DNA of 64,000 bases from an uncultured Bacteroides sp. (GCA_947038155.1 CAMQVH010000007.1:62001-126000), one strand, 5' to 3'. Shown: positions 31,102 through 40,963, counted from the stretch's first letter. Notes: generated by a model from the sequence alone, not told the origin. Made by a program: numbers and translations.

Positions 31102-33189
31102 TTAAGGATAGATAAATTTCTGTAGCCCATCACTATCCACATAAAATGGAAGTTCTTCTTTTCCTCCCGTCAGGTTTCTGAGCCATAAAAGTGAACCGGA
31201 TGGAATACTGACCGTAATATAATTATATCTAGCCCGTTCACTCAGGATTTTCTTCCATTCGCCATTATTCCAACAAAACAATTCATATTGATTACCCGCT
31301 ATAATACCATTGTCAGCATTCAATGGCATCATCCGTATCTTTGTAACAAATTGAGGTTTCTTCAACATAAAACGTATAGTCGGGTAAAGCTCCGGAGATG
31401 TTTGCGGATTACCGTCGTATTCAGACTTCCATTTAATCCGTTCCAAAGGTTCATCCATTAGTCGGACTTCAGTTTTATCTTCTGATAAAGTATCCCCAGA
31501 TGACAGTATCGGCAAAGGAGATGCCGCAATGACATTCTCATATCCATATCGGATGTCAGTTATAAATTCCAGTTCGGACAGGGCAGCATGTGGATATTCA
31601 TCTGTTGTCTTTATCTGATAATATTGATAAGGTCCTTTATTCATGTCAAGTTTTATATCCTGAAAATAAGGTTGTAGTGTATCCGCTATTATCCCGACTG
31701 TATCACAGGGCTGAAAACCGGGTTCATTACTTGCCTGAATTACCGTTCCAATCAATTTTACCGCCTTATCCACCAATCCTTGCTTCATAGGGAACTTACG
31801 AAGCAATGTCACATCATCAGCCTTTCCTTCTATATGAGACTTTATTATCTTCCCACCTTTGTCCAGATAGAAAGGTTCTCCAAAAGAGAATGACTTGCCA
31901 AATGGTGAATAGTAAACAGGGAAATAGTATCTATCCGGAATTACGGACGAGAAAGTGACATTCTGCTTCGTACGGTTTATTTTCCCCCAAGTTACAGGAA
32001 TGATGCCGGAAGGCACTCCACTATTAAAAGCGGCAAGATATACCAAATTATTATTTCCGGTTTCCCGATAAGGAAGAATCAAAGGAATGGTCTTCAACAA
32101 ATGCGAAGTAACATCTTTCAGAAATGGAGAATCAAAAATATCCGGGACATATTCACCATTCTTCTCCATAAAGAAAGGCGTATCCTTTTGTTCTGAAAAC
32201 ATAAAACGATAAATATTCAGAATGTCTTTCGTATCAAAAGAACTATTGTCGCTAGTCGGTATTGACGATTCCGGATTAAACGCCAGCCAATTTCCATTTT
32301 TATCCAATACTACTCCATGATAATGCCTTCCCTGAAACTGTTTATAACATGCATTAAACTCCACAGCAGCAGGTATACCACAAGCCCTCAATATAGACAC
32401 ACCATAACTTGCAATCGGGATGCAGTCATGAAAGCCATAAAAAAACAGTTCCTGATAACCTATTTCTTCTTCATAAGGATATAACGGGAAAAATTTGCAC
32501 AACTGATTTATTACGAAATTATATCGCTGAACCACATTTTGCACGGAATCTTTATCAATGTCCTTCAAATATTTATCCATAAAAGCAAAATAAATATCTG
32601 AAAAATCAATCAATGAGTTATCGGGAATACTTCGATAAGGAAGAACATACTCATAAAAATCCTCTGTAGATAATCTTCGTACACTATTCATCTGCCTCTT
32701 CCATTCAAAGACATGATCTATATGATTGATTAATTGCTTGGCTGTAATCCAATTAAAATCATAATCTTCTTTCCAGAATATTTTGACAGATTGCTCCGAA
32801 ACTCTGACATCATTCTGTATTCTGAATCCAATGCGAACACTATCTATCAATTTTTGTATATTCTCATTATGAAAACTATCAGTAGCCATATACACTGAAT
32901 GATAGAAAAGAGAATCCGCGGCTTTTGTCAGTGAATCCAACAACGGATGTTGCCGCGGATTCCTTATGGAATAATACGAACGATGATACCGCATATTCGC
33001 AATTAAAAACTTTGCGGCTTTCAATTTTTGAGGTTCATGCTTATAATGCTTCAAAACCGTTTCCAACTCAGTCCTGTTCGCCCCAGATATTGACAAAACG
33101 GTATCAACACGCTTGTCTACTTCACTCGCACAGCCTGACAACAGAAACAGAAAAAAAGTAATAACAAGGCTATTCTTTATCATATTCAA
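31102..33189 (-). CDS. Transglutaminase-like domain lipoprotein
   Basis: 695 aa; LLSGCASEVD lipobox; FHDCIPIASYGVSILRACGIPAAVEFNACYKQFQGRHYHGVVLDKNGNWLAFNPES (Cys, His, Asp candidates). Confidence 0.8.
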   Translation of the reverse strand: MNMIKNSLVITFFLFLLSGCASEVDKRVDTVLSISGANRTELETVLKHYKHEPQKLKAAKFLIANMRYHRSYYSIRNPRQHPLLDSLTKAADSLFYHSVYMATDSFHNENIQKLIDSVRIGFRIQNDVRVSEQSVKIFWKEDYDFNWITAKQLINHIDHVFEWKRQMNSVRRLSTEDFYEYVLPYRSIPDNSLIDFSDIYFAFMDKYLKDIDKDSVQNVVQRYNFVINQLCKFFPLYPYEEEIGYQELFFYGFHDCIPIASYGVSILRACGIPAAVEFNACYKQFQGRHYHGVVLDKNGNWLAFNPESSIPTSDNSSFDTKDILNIYRFMFSEQKDTPFFMEKNGEYVPDIFDSPFLKDVTSHLLKTIPLILPYRETGNNNLVYLAAFNSGVPSGIIPVTWGKINRTKQNVTFSSVIPDRYYFPVYYSPFGKSFSFGEPFYLDKGGKIIKSHIEGKADDVTLLRKFPMKQGLVDKAVKLIGTVIQASNEPGFQPCDTVGIIADTLQPYFQDIKLDMNKGPYQYYQIKTTDEYPHAALSELEFITDIRYGYENVIAASPLPILSSGDTLSEDKTEVRLMDEPLERIKWKSEYDGNPQTSPELYPTIRFMLKKPQFVTKIRMMPLNADNGIIAGNQYELFCWNNGEWKKILSERARYNYITVSIPSGSLLWLRNLTGGKEELPFYVDSDGLQKFIYP

Positions 33190-33214
33190 TACTATTTATA
33201 ATATGAATCTTCAA

Positions 33215-34843
33215 TCATTCAAAATTCTCTTCTGTCAACAATCTCGTTTGTTCTCTTTTCATCTCTCTCTTCATCATTCGGATAGTTGAAGTTTTAATTT
33301 TCATTGGTTTATCTATAATTGACTTGGCAACATCAAGCATACGCTCCCGGTTGCCCACATCCTTATATAAATAGAACAACTTATGAAGAGGCAGGAAACG
33401 GGAAGGACACATCATAGATGCATTATCATAATACTTCTCCGCCAACTCATGCTTATCCAACTCCTGATAGTTTTCACCTATCATAAGTTCCAAATCATAA
33501 TCCGCCCAATATTTACGGCATTTCAACGCTACTTTCAGACTCTTTTCATATTGCTTATTCTCCAGAAGTATAGCTGCATAATTATAAAGAAAATACGGAT
33601 TATTCTCAAAATTCCTCTCTAACCCCACATAGGCCGGAAGAGTTTTTCCGGACACTCCATAAAGTGCAAGTCCTGATACCTTTCCCCATTCCTTTTCTGC
33701 CATTACACGCTCTACCAATTTGTAAACACCTCCAAGTGAACAGAGAAGAATAAAGATACATATGACATTCTTTATCATCGGACGAGCAAGAATCTCTGTA
33801 ATATATTCCCTTGTAAGAATAACGATGCACAAAAGTATGACAATCCACGTAAAAGGATAAGTGAACGGATAGGAGAAGAATGAAAATATACCTATTGATA
33901 TAAGGGAATAAAGAGCTATCCGTTTCTCCAGACAAGGGTGTGTGTTATAACAGTACATTAACAATGTTATCACTGCAAATATCATTAACAAGCCCACAAA
34001 TCCAAAATTCAGGAGAACTCCCACATATTCATTAAAAGGATGTTTTACATTATCAGCTAACATAGAATAATGGTTCTCCCCGTGTTGCCGGAAATAACCT
34101 GCCTGATAATCCATATAACGAGCTTCAAAACTACCTACCCCGTGACCAAACCACGGCGCATCTTTTATCATATCCGCGCTGCATCGCCAAATAAGTAACC
34201 TACCGTCAGCAGAGTCTTTTTTCATCCAGTAACATCCTGACAATAATAAAGCGAAACATACTAAAGAAAGACATTTCATCCATCTTTTATGAAAGAACTT
34301 CATATTCAAAAGAATAAAACAGATAAAGGCAATGCTCATAATACCCGCTCTTGATTGCGACAGAATCACAGCTACTGCAATTACGAATCCTGCCATCCAT
34401 CCTACATACCTGATATATTTATTCTTATCCGACAATAAGAATCCTGCAAAAGGAAAGCCTGCACATAGACATGCCGCAAAGCCCGCAGGATTGTCAAAAC
34501 TCCCTGTAACCTTAAAAACAGCAGACACCTGAAAGAAGCCGGAGAACTGAACTATGCCGAACATTGCCTGCGAAAAGCATGAAATAACAATGATAAAACC
34601 ATACACAGTTCTCCTCCTACCCTTCTGATTGTTCTGCCCGCAAAATAATATTCTTACTGCTTCATATACTAATATTACTAATAACATGAACACCACAAAG
34701 CACCATTTAGGAACAATGTACGAATCCGTAAATTGATATGAACAGACAAAAAGACTGCCCAAACACAATATAGCAAATAGACAATAAGACATCCTTATCA
34801 TTTTATCTATAGTACAGCAATCATTTTCTTCATCTTCAATCAC
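33215..34843 (-). CDS. O-antigen ligase-like (Wzy/WaaL family) membrane protein with C-terminal TPR-like region
   Basis: 542 aa, multi-TM; SQSRAGIMSI, DGRLLIWRCSADMIKDAPWFGHGVGSFEARYMDYQAGYF, NEYVGVLLNFGFVGLL; soluble helical C-terminus. Confidence 0.8.
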   Translation of the reverse strand: MIEDEENDCCTIDKMIRMSYCLFAILCLGSLFVCSYQFTDSYIVPKWCFVVFMLLVILVYEAVRILFCGQNNQKGRRRTVYGFIIVISCFSQAMFGIVQFSGFFQVSAVFKVTGSFDNPAGFAACLCAGFPFAGFLLSDKNKYIRYVGWMAGFVIAVAVILSQSRAGIMSIAFICFILLNMKFFHKRWMKCLSLVCFALLLSGCYWMKKDSADGRLLIWRCSADMIKDAPWFGHGVGSFEARYMDYQAGYFRQHGENHYSMLADNVKHPFNEYVGVLLNFGFVGLLMIFAVITLLMYCYNTHPCLEKRIALYSLISIGIFSFFSYPFTYPFTWIVILLCIVILTREYITEILARPMIKNVICIFILLCSLGGVYKLVERVMAEKEWGKVSGLALYGVSGKTLPAYVGLERNFENNPYFLYNYAAILLENKQYEKSLKVALKCRKYWADYDLELMIGENYQELDKHELAEKYYDNASMMCPSRFLPLHKLFYLYKDVGNRERMLDVAKSIIDKPMKIKTSTIRMMKREMKREQTRLLTEENFE

Positions 34844-35198
34844 TTACCTGATTCTCATCCTCCAATACTTTTTTCAGCCGATAATAAAGATTTAACTTAT
34901 GTTCCAAATCCTTCGAATCATCTACATTCTCCGATTTATTTTCAATCAAGCAAGCGTGTTTTTCTTCCGCAACAAGCATTGAAGCTTCCTCAAATTCTGC
35001 AATTTCCACCTCTATCACATCCCCAATTTCCAACATTCCCCCATCCCATACCAAGTGCATTTCTTCAGGCATTCTCAAACCACTAACACTCCAAAACACA
35101 CCACTATGCCAAGTAATATTAGCAACAAGACCTACTCCACATTGAGGAATACCAGCCTTGCATATTTTATTTTTAAATTTTACAACAAGTCCTTTCAT
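34836..35198 (-). CDS. Small hypothetical protein (paralogue of the 35204..35506 product)
   Basis: 120 aa; overlaps the next gene by 8 bp; ...LVWDGGMLEIGDVIEVEIAEFEEAS... plus helical tail. Confidence 0.65.
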   Translation of the reverse strand: MKGLVVKFKNKICKAGIPQCGVGLVANITWHSGVFWSVSGLRMPEEMHLVWDGGMLEIGDVIEVEIAEFEEASMLVAEEKHACLIENKSENVDDSKDLEHKLNLYYRLKKVLEDENQVSD

Positions 35199-35203
35199 AC
35201 AAT

Positions 35204-35506
35204 CTATATGAGCCCATTTTCCTGAAGCTCCACTTTAAGTTGTTCATATTTTATTTTCAATTCATCTTTATCACAGTTTTTTTTCATAGCAGGAGATACT
35301 TTTGATGTTTCAACTACTTTTATTACAACCTTATCACCTATTTTCAAGTTCTCATCAACCCAAACAAGGCTACTCAATGTATCTATTCCGCCTATATGAA
35401 TATTATCGCCAAAAGAATAATTACAGTTCATTATTACATATGCCACATCATTGGATGTAATAATCACAGGTTCTCGATTATTAATTATTACTTCAAATCC
35501 TATCAT
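35204..35506 (-). CDS. Small hypothetical protein (paralogue of the 34836..35198 product)
   Basis: 100 aa; ...LVWVDENLKIGDKVVIKVVETSKVS... plus helical tail. Confidence 0.65.
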   Translation of the reverse strand: MIGFEVIINNREPVIITSNDVAYVIMNCNYSFGDNIHIGGIDTLSSLVWVDENLKIGDKVVIKVVETSKVSPAMKKNCDKDELKIKYEQLKVELQENGLI

Positions 35507-35517
35507 AATCTTATATT

Positions 35518-36504
35518 TTAGTTAGGACGAGGACAATCCCATACCCCTTGTGCTAAACAGTATTCATGGCATCGCCTGCATTCAGAATACCCCCAACCAC
35601 CAGAATTCGGCTGACTATAATCTTTCCCATCCATACATTCATTATATTTTCTATTACAGTAATCCGTTGTACTATTTTGTTGACTTGCACATGTTACCAC
35701 TTCATACATATAAACGCCAGCAACAACAACAGTTACAACAGAAGCAACAATCTCACCGATAGGCGTCGGTTCACCAACAGCAATAGTCCAAACTGTTGCC
35801 AAGAATTTGGTACATCCCGCTCCTACATTTCCTCCATCTTCTATACTTCTTGTCTTAACCTTTGATAACTTAATATTATTATATGGAGTACTTAACATCA
35901 AACCTTGACGTTCAAGATAAGATACTTTTTGTATTCCATAGTATAGTACAGCAATAACATTCAACAATCTTTCTTGTTCTATTTCTGGAACTTGTGCACG
36001 AATTTCATTATTTAAGGCGACCAATTTAGACAATAAATCCTGAGAGGATTTACTCTTTTCACACTCACTAATAATTTTGCGAATAAACTCCAACTGGATA
36101 TCCGTCAACGAATTATACCTTTCCATAAATTCAGTAGCACTCATTGTCATTTCAATTGGCTGAACCTCCCCAGCAGCACGACTTCTCGCCATTGCAGGAC
36201 TCGCATTATACCAATCTTCATAAAACTTCTCACGAAAATCCTTCAAATCAACAATTTCCGAATAATCTATATTCAAATCATTCAATTTCCCTATCGTAGT
36301 TTCAATTTCTTTAGCTACAGCTTTCCCATAAGCCTCAACCTGTTTTGGAAAATCAATTTCCTCTTTTACAATCTCTTTTTCAACGCCAGACTGTCTATCT
36401 ACAAAATCATCACTCTGTGAACAGCTTTGCGTAAGTAAAGCAATACTAAATACAATAAAAATTAAGTTCTTCATCATCTTTGACCTTTTTAAATTAATAC
36501 TCAA
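35518..36504 (-). CDS. Hypothetical lipoprotein with hydrophobic, Cys-rich C-terminus
   Basis: 328 aa; LLTQSCSQSD lipobox; C-terminus ...CASQQNSTTDYCNRKYNECMDGKDYSQPNSGGWGYSECRRCHEYCLAQGVWDCPRPN; 4-bp overlap with upstream gene. Confidence 0.65.
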   Translation of the reverse strand: MSINLKRSKMMKNLIFIVFSIALLTQSCSQSDDFVDRQSGVEKEIVKEEIDFPKQVEAYGKAVAKEIETTIGKLNDLNIDYSEIVDLKDFREKFYEDWYNASPAMARSRAAGEVQPIEMTMSATEFMERYNSLTDIQLEFIRKIISECEKSKSSQDLLSKLVALNNEIRAQVPEIEQERLLNVIAVLYYGIQKVSYLERQGLMLSTPYNNIKLSKVKTRSIEDGGNVGAGCTKFLATVWTIAVGEPTPIGEIVASVVTVVVAGVYMYEVVTCASQQNSTTDYCNRKYNECMDGKDYSQPNSGGWGYSECRRCHEYCLAQGVWDCPRPN

Positions 36505-37562
36505 TATATATTAGCTAATATTTTTATGTATAGAATAGGCTTATTTATCGAATTGGAAGTTATAAAAATATCCCTAGTTACTTCTCCTAATTCTTCCGAT
36601 CTAAAATTAAATCCAACCATTACAGAGTCGTTAGGAGAGATAACAAATTCCTCCGAGTGGTCTACCAGATTCAAGCAAGAACAGCTTGTAAAAATCTTCA
36701 ATATCTTTAAAGGATATTTCCCGTCATTATGAATAGGAATCACAAAAGCATTATCTTCAGCAACCTCACAATCAGAAAGAGACACTATCTCATTATCTAC
36801 CCTAATATTAGGGCCATCATTTATTTTAAAATCAGGGGTTAGAAGTTTTTTGGCAATAATAAATTCATTCTTGAACAATTCCAAATAATAAGGATTCTCC
36901 AATTCCATCATCAATCCTGCTAATGTTTTGGATTTAATGGTATCATTATTCATTTGCTCTCCAACAATTCCCAAATAAACAGAATATGGATATCGCAATG
37001 AATCAATTGAGTTATTTAATGCAGTTGGAATGTATATGCCTTGATTCAAATCCGTCTTACATCCCAAAACTTGATTTAATAAAGGAATAACTGCATATTT
37101 AGGAAGTTTAAAGCGGTTAGGGTAATGGTAATTAGTTGTCCGCATATCAAATATCGCTTTTCTTGTATATAAAAAAGTCTCTTTGGTTGCTCCTGGAATT
37201 AAATCAATAAGTGTTCCATCATTCGAAAACACACATGTCAAAGGTAACGACAGAGGACAGAGCCACTTCATATACCACTCGTTTGAAGAAATATTAATAT
37301 CTGCAATATTATAAATCATTTTGCTTGTAAATACAAAATCTTTATTCTTCAATTTTAAACAATACTGTCGAGACAACTCTTGAGTAGAATCTACTAGAAC
37401 TATACAAAATGCTTCCTTATTTTTATATGCGATAGAACAAATATCTTCAAACGACTGATTAGTATATATTTTGTGTATATGCTCATTACAATTAAATAAA
37501 AACAAGCAACTAATTATAGCTAATAAAGAAAACAAAAACGATTCTCCATGTATTTTTCTCAT
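36501..37562 (-). CDS. DUF1573-type lipoprotein with thioredoxin-like N-terminal region
   Basis: 353 aa; FLFNCNEH lipobox; IPIHNDGKYPLKILKIFTSCSCLNLVDHSEEFVISPNDSVMVGFNFRSEELGEVTRDIFITSNSINKPIL is DUF1573-like. Confidence 0.72.
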   Translation of the reverse strand: MRKIHGESFLFSLLAIISCLFLFNCNEHIHKIYTNQSFEDICSIAYKNKEAFCIVLVDSTQELSRQYCLKLKNKDFVFTSKMIYNIADINISSNEWYMKWLCPLSLPLTCVFSNDGTLIDLIPGATKETFLYTRKAIFDMRTTNYHYPNRFKLPKYAVIPLLNQVLGCKTDLNQGIYIPTALNNSIDSLRYPYSVYLGIVGEQMNNDTIKSKTLAGLMMELENPYYLELFKNEFIIAKKLLTPDFKINDGPNIRVDNEIVSLSDCEVAEDNAFVIPIHNDGKYPLKILKIFTSCSCLNLVDHSEEFVISPNDSVMVGFNFRSEELGEVTRDIFITSNSINKPILYIKILANIY

Positions 37563-38134
37563 ATTTAGATAGGTATTTAAGTTTCGTCAAAGATAAGTTG
37601 ATTATAAGTCTTATACAAGCAGGAGTTACATCTCATATAATATTATATCACTAATTTTCAACTATTTAAAAGTATAGATAAGTCTAGGAAATACTAATAT
37701 TGTAACAATCTCCCAATGCATTATCCGTAGCTCACTTGCGCATTATACAAGTTTCCCACCAAAACCGAACTAAAGAGAACTTCAAACATGGAGACATTAA
37801 ACATAGTTAGCCATTATCCTCCTTTTTCCCACTATTCTAATTACATCCGTATTAGTAACAAACCGCCAAACACCCTATTTAGAACAGATTATTTGACATA
37901 CTTTTAGACAAAAAACAGTAGATAAAATAATCTATATGAAAACGTTACACTTGTTACAAAAGGATTCAATTGTATATCAAGTAGATAAAGATTTAGAAAT
38001 AAAGGAATTAAGCCTATATTGTAACAAACATATCCATATTTAAAACCTGTTTCAGTAGTATTCTGACAAGATTTCATGGTATTATTTGTCGTTTTTTCCC
38101 TTTCTTTGTATCAAAATTAAAAACAGGCAAAGTT

Positions 38135-38788
38135 ATGAACAAGAAAAAAAGAAAGAAAAATAGTTTGTATGCAGTAGTAACCATCATACTTCTATTCGTT
38201 ACATTCGCTATTTACAGTTGCAGTTCCGATGAATGCGAATACACAAATGAATCAAACGAACTTATTGACTCAATTACCAAATCGGATGAATTTTGGGATT
38301 TCGAATTATCTAGTGAGCTACTAGCAGACAAATACCAAGATTATACTTCGAAATTAGACTCAGTAGAGTATGACAAACTCATGGAAAACTTGAACGATGA
38401 TGATTACATGGAAGAGTTTATCAGAAAAGCGAATTTAGAAAAAGAACTTCAACAGATGAATGAAGCTAAGGAAAACTTGCTTCTACACACCGGATTCTCC
38501 AGACTAAGCGAAGATGAACGTATATCACTGTTCAGACAGTATGCCGAGAACCATGAATCTACAGGTAAAACACTCATAAAAACACGCACTGAAGGCGGAG
38601 ATGCTAATAGTTGTGAAGCAAAAAGACAAGCAGCCTATGCACAGGCAAAAGCGGATTATGATAATGACATTATTAACTGTAGAATGGGGTCCTCCACAAA
38701 TAGTTGCTACGCATATGCATTATCAAGATACGAAAGAGGCAAAGATATGGCAGATATAGAATACAAATCATGTATACAAAGAAATTAA
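38135..38788 (+). CDS. Hypothetical lipoprotein with helical middle and Cys-containing C-terminus
   Basis: 217 aa; FAIYSCSSDEC lipobox; ...LIKTRTEGGDANSCEAKRQAAYAQAKADYDNDIINCRMGSSTNSCYAYALSRYERGKDMADIEYKSCIQRN. Confidence 0.6.
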   Translation: MNKKKRKKNSLYAVVTIILLFVTFAIYSCSSDECEYTNESNELIDSITKSDEFWDFELSSELLADKYQDYTSKLDSVEYDKLMENLNDDDYMEEFIRKANLEKELQQMNEAKENLLLHTGFSRLSEDERISLFRQYAENHESTGKTLIKTRTEGGDANSCEAKRQAAYAQAKADYDNDIINCRMGSSTNSCYAYALSRYERGKDMADIEYKSCIQRN

Positions 38789-39072
38789 TTATATATATTA
38801 CTCTCAATAGCACAATGTGGCTTATCAGTATCGCAATGTGCTATTTGCATCGTTTTATTGACAACCTGAACTACACATTTCAAGATTTCCTAATATTCTT
38901 TTTTGAGCTTCTTGCACGAATAACACTTGTGGTTGGAGCTATCAGTATATTTCCACAAGAGCCATACTCCAACAGGCGAGTATGGTTCTATTATATCATC
39001 ATGGGTGGGAGTTTGACTATTATTGATACATTTATACGACTGGCAGGCACTTTACAAAAGTTATTATTTTAG
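38770..39072 (+). CDS. Small membrane protein
   Basis: Internal ATG of ORF 38704..39072; 100 aa with about three hydrophobic helices; overlaps the end of the upstream gene. Confidence 0.5.
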   Translation: MYTKKLIIYITLNSTMWLISIAMCYLHRFIDNLNYTFQDFLIFFFELLARITLVVGAISIFPQEPYSNRRVWFYYIIMGGSLTIIDTFIRLAGTLQKLLF

Positions 39073-39867
39073 CGCTGTTTGCAGAAAAGATTCCAGTTCC
39101 TCGTCGCCAATACCTAAACGCTTTCGGGCACGAGACTTCATCGTACGATACGTCCCGTCAGTAATACAAAATATAGATAGTATTTCATCTTTAGTCTTAT
39201 ACATCCGGATTAACACACAGAGTACAATATCCCGCGGTGGAAGTTGACAGCCTTGTTTCTTCAACCAAACAAAGAATTCGGAATCAATCATCCGGCATTC
39301 TTCTATCAGCAAAATATAGTCTTTGGCAGAAAATTGAGCGATAGACCGATTTTCAATAAGTTTGCGAAGGAGAACAATGTCCTTCTGTCCAGTCGGTGGA
39401 GAATCAAGTAATTGCTGCATTTTTTGAGTTTGAAGAACAGCCTGCCGCCGTTCATCCGCCAACTTCTGATACAATGTAATAGAGACTTTTATTGTAGCGG
39501 CTACCATTATACCAATAACGACCAACACAGGAATAGTATACTCCGACAACACAGGTGCTATTTCCATATGAATCTCCCTCGGCATAATCATATAAATTTC
39601 ATCTGCCGTAATCAAAATAAAAGCAGCAATGAACTGCCAGTCTATCACTTCAGAAATACCAATACGTTCTCCCTTTGCACGAAATGTCCACAATAACGCC
39701 CCCACAAAAAGAATCAGCCACATCAATAAATGCATCGAAGACGAGAATGCATCAACATACATTCCGGGGAAAAAGGCCTGAAATATATAAGCTGCCAGTA
39801 GAATCAAACAGCAAAGCAAGCCGCCTGACAGTAATTGCTTAAAAGGATAAGTCGGAAATTTCATCAC
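39064..39867 (-). CDS. Membrane-anchored HTH transcriptional regulator
   Basis: 267 aa; four hydrophobic segments, coiled-coil, C-terminal HTH-like DIVLCVLIRMYKTKDEILSIFCITDGTYRTMKSRARKRLGI. Confidence 0.65.
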   Translation of the reverse strand: MMKFPTYPFKQLLSGGLLCCLILLAAYIFQAFFPGMYVDAFSSSMHLLMWLILFVGALLWTFRAKGERIGISEVIDWQFIAAFILITADEIYMIMPREIHMEIAPVLSEYTIPVLVVIGIMVAATIKVSITLYQKLADERRQAVLQTQKMQQLLDSPPTGQKDIVLLRKLIENRSIAQFSAKDYILLIEECRMIDSEFFVWLKKQGCQLPPRDIVLCVLIRMYKTKDEILSIFCITDGTYRTMKSRARKRLGIGDEELESFLQTALK

Positions 39868-40085
39868 TCATTTTATCTTGTATTCTTGAATCACAAATAT
39901 AGCGAAAAGAATATTCACATTGATAATCATCTTCAATATTCTTTTCATAAAACGAAAAAGTCCCGGATTACCCAACAAAGCCACTGTCCCTTCATCGCTT
40001 TCACCTTTTTCCCGAAACCTCTATCCGAAGCAGGAAAGTGGGTGAAAGCGATGCTGTAAAAGTCGCCTCACAGTGCTTTCACCAC

Positions 40086-40721
40086 TTACCGCCGCACCAA
40101 TTCGCGCGACACCCCGTAATACCCTGCCGCAGGTACATAAATCGGTTGCATGCGTTTACCTATATTCCGCAATTTCCCTTCGTCCTGCAATCGTCGGAGA
40201 TGACGGTTCGCCGTAGTCCGCGTCATGCAGCACACTTCCTGAAAATCATAACGGAGCATTACATCATGCTCGGCAAAATACTCCTTCAACCGCATATCTA
40301 TCTCTACTTCCGACAGAGATTCCGAATGGCGCGCATAGTTGCTCCGGCTAACCTTGACACCTCTAAGCTCACCCTTCAGACGGGCATCGGGACGGAAACC
40401 GATTGTTTTCAATTCCATTTTCGATGATTTGTTCTTTGTGCTACGAGTCACTTTCTCCGTGCTCCTCAAGATAGGGGCAAAATAGCCGAGCCCTTCGATA
40501 TGCACTTCACGTCCTTCGCGCAGTTCCTCACCACAGATTTGGGCAAGCATCTCGAACGCATTTTTCACATCACCCACAGAAAGGGAACTGCGGTTGTGAA
40601 TCATCCGGCACAATTTGTCCATCCCCAGCTTCCCATTCAAAAAAATGCGGGGATGCAAGCCTTTCTCTTCCGAATCATCGGATTCACCGGGATTCTCATA
40701 CCAATCGTAAAGTATAGCCAT
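40086..40721 (-). CDS. HU-family DNA-binding protein with C-terminal winged-helix-like region
   Basis: 211 aa; HU-like SLSVGDVKNAFEMLAQICGEELREGREVHIEGLGYFAPILR; C-terminal DFQEVCCMTRTTANRHLRRLQDEGKLRNIG. Confidence 0.8.
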   Translation of the reverse strand: MAILYDWYENPGESDDSEEKGLHPRIFLNGKLGMDKLCRMIHNRSSLSVGDVKNAFEMLAQICGEELREGREVHIEGLGYFAPILRSTEKVTRSTKNKSSKMELKTIGFRPDARLKGELRGVKVSRSNYARHSESLSEVEIDMRLKEYFAEHDVMLRYDFQEVCCMTRTTANRHLRRLQDEGKLRNIGKRMQPIYVPAAGYYGVSRELVRR

Positions 40722-40780
40722 AAGCAGTTAACGTCTTTATAATGAATACTTTTCATGCACAACCTTTAGAACTACCAACG

Positions 40781-40866
40781 AACCACTACCGTGGTTCATT
40801 CAAACTACTACTGTTATTCAATTAAACAACTTTAGTCATTTAATTAAACCACACTAGTGAATCATT
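40781..40866. repeat. Four tandem degenerate ~22-bp palindrome-like repeats (candidate operator array)
   Basis: AACCACTACCGTGGTTCATT / AACTACTACTGTTATTCAATT / AAACAACTTTAGTCATTTAATT / AAACCACACTAGTGAATCATT. Confidence 0.7.
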
Positions 40867-40879
40867 AACAAATCTAAGG

Positions 40880-40887
40880 CAAAGATA
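40880..40887 (-). promoter_or_regulatory. Bacteroides-type -7 box for the HU-like gene
   Basis: TATCTTTG on the minus strand; the repeat array lies immediately downstream. Confidence 0.5.
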
Positions 40888-40963
40888 CGATAAATAATAG
40901 TGAAAAGGGTGATAAGAAGCAGATATCTTCCGTTAAGGAAAAAATATCTTTTTTCTAGAGAAA

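Noticed and set aside
37563-38134. Hidden gene in the ~570-bp gap between the divergent DUF1573 and 217-aa lipoprotein genes
   Set aside because: No ORF of useful length with a plausible start or domain; treated as a regulatory or decayed region.
40781-40866. CRISPR array
   Set aside because: Repeats are degenerate, contiguous, palindromic and without unique spacers; no cas genes nearby.
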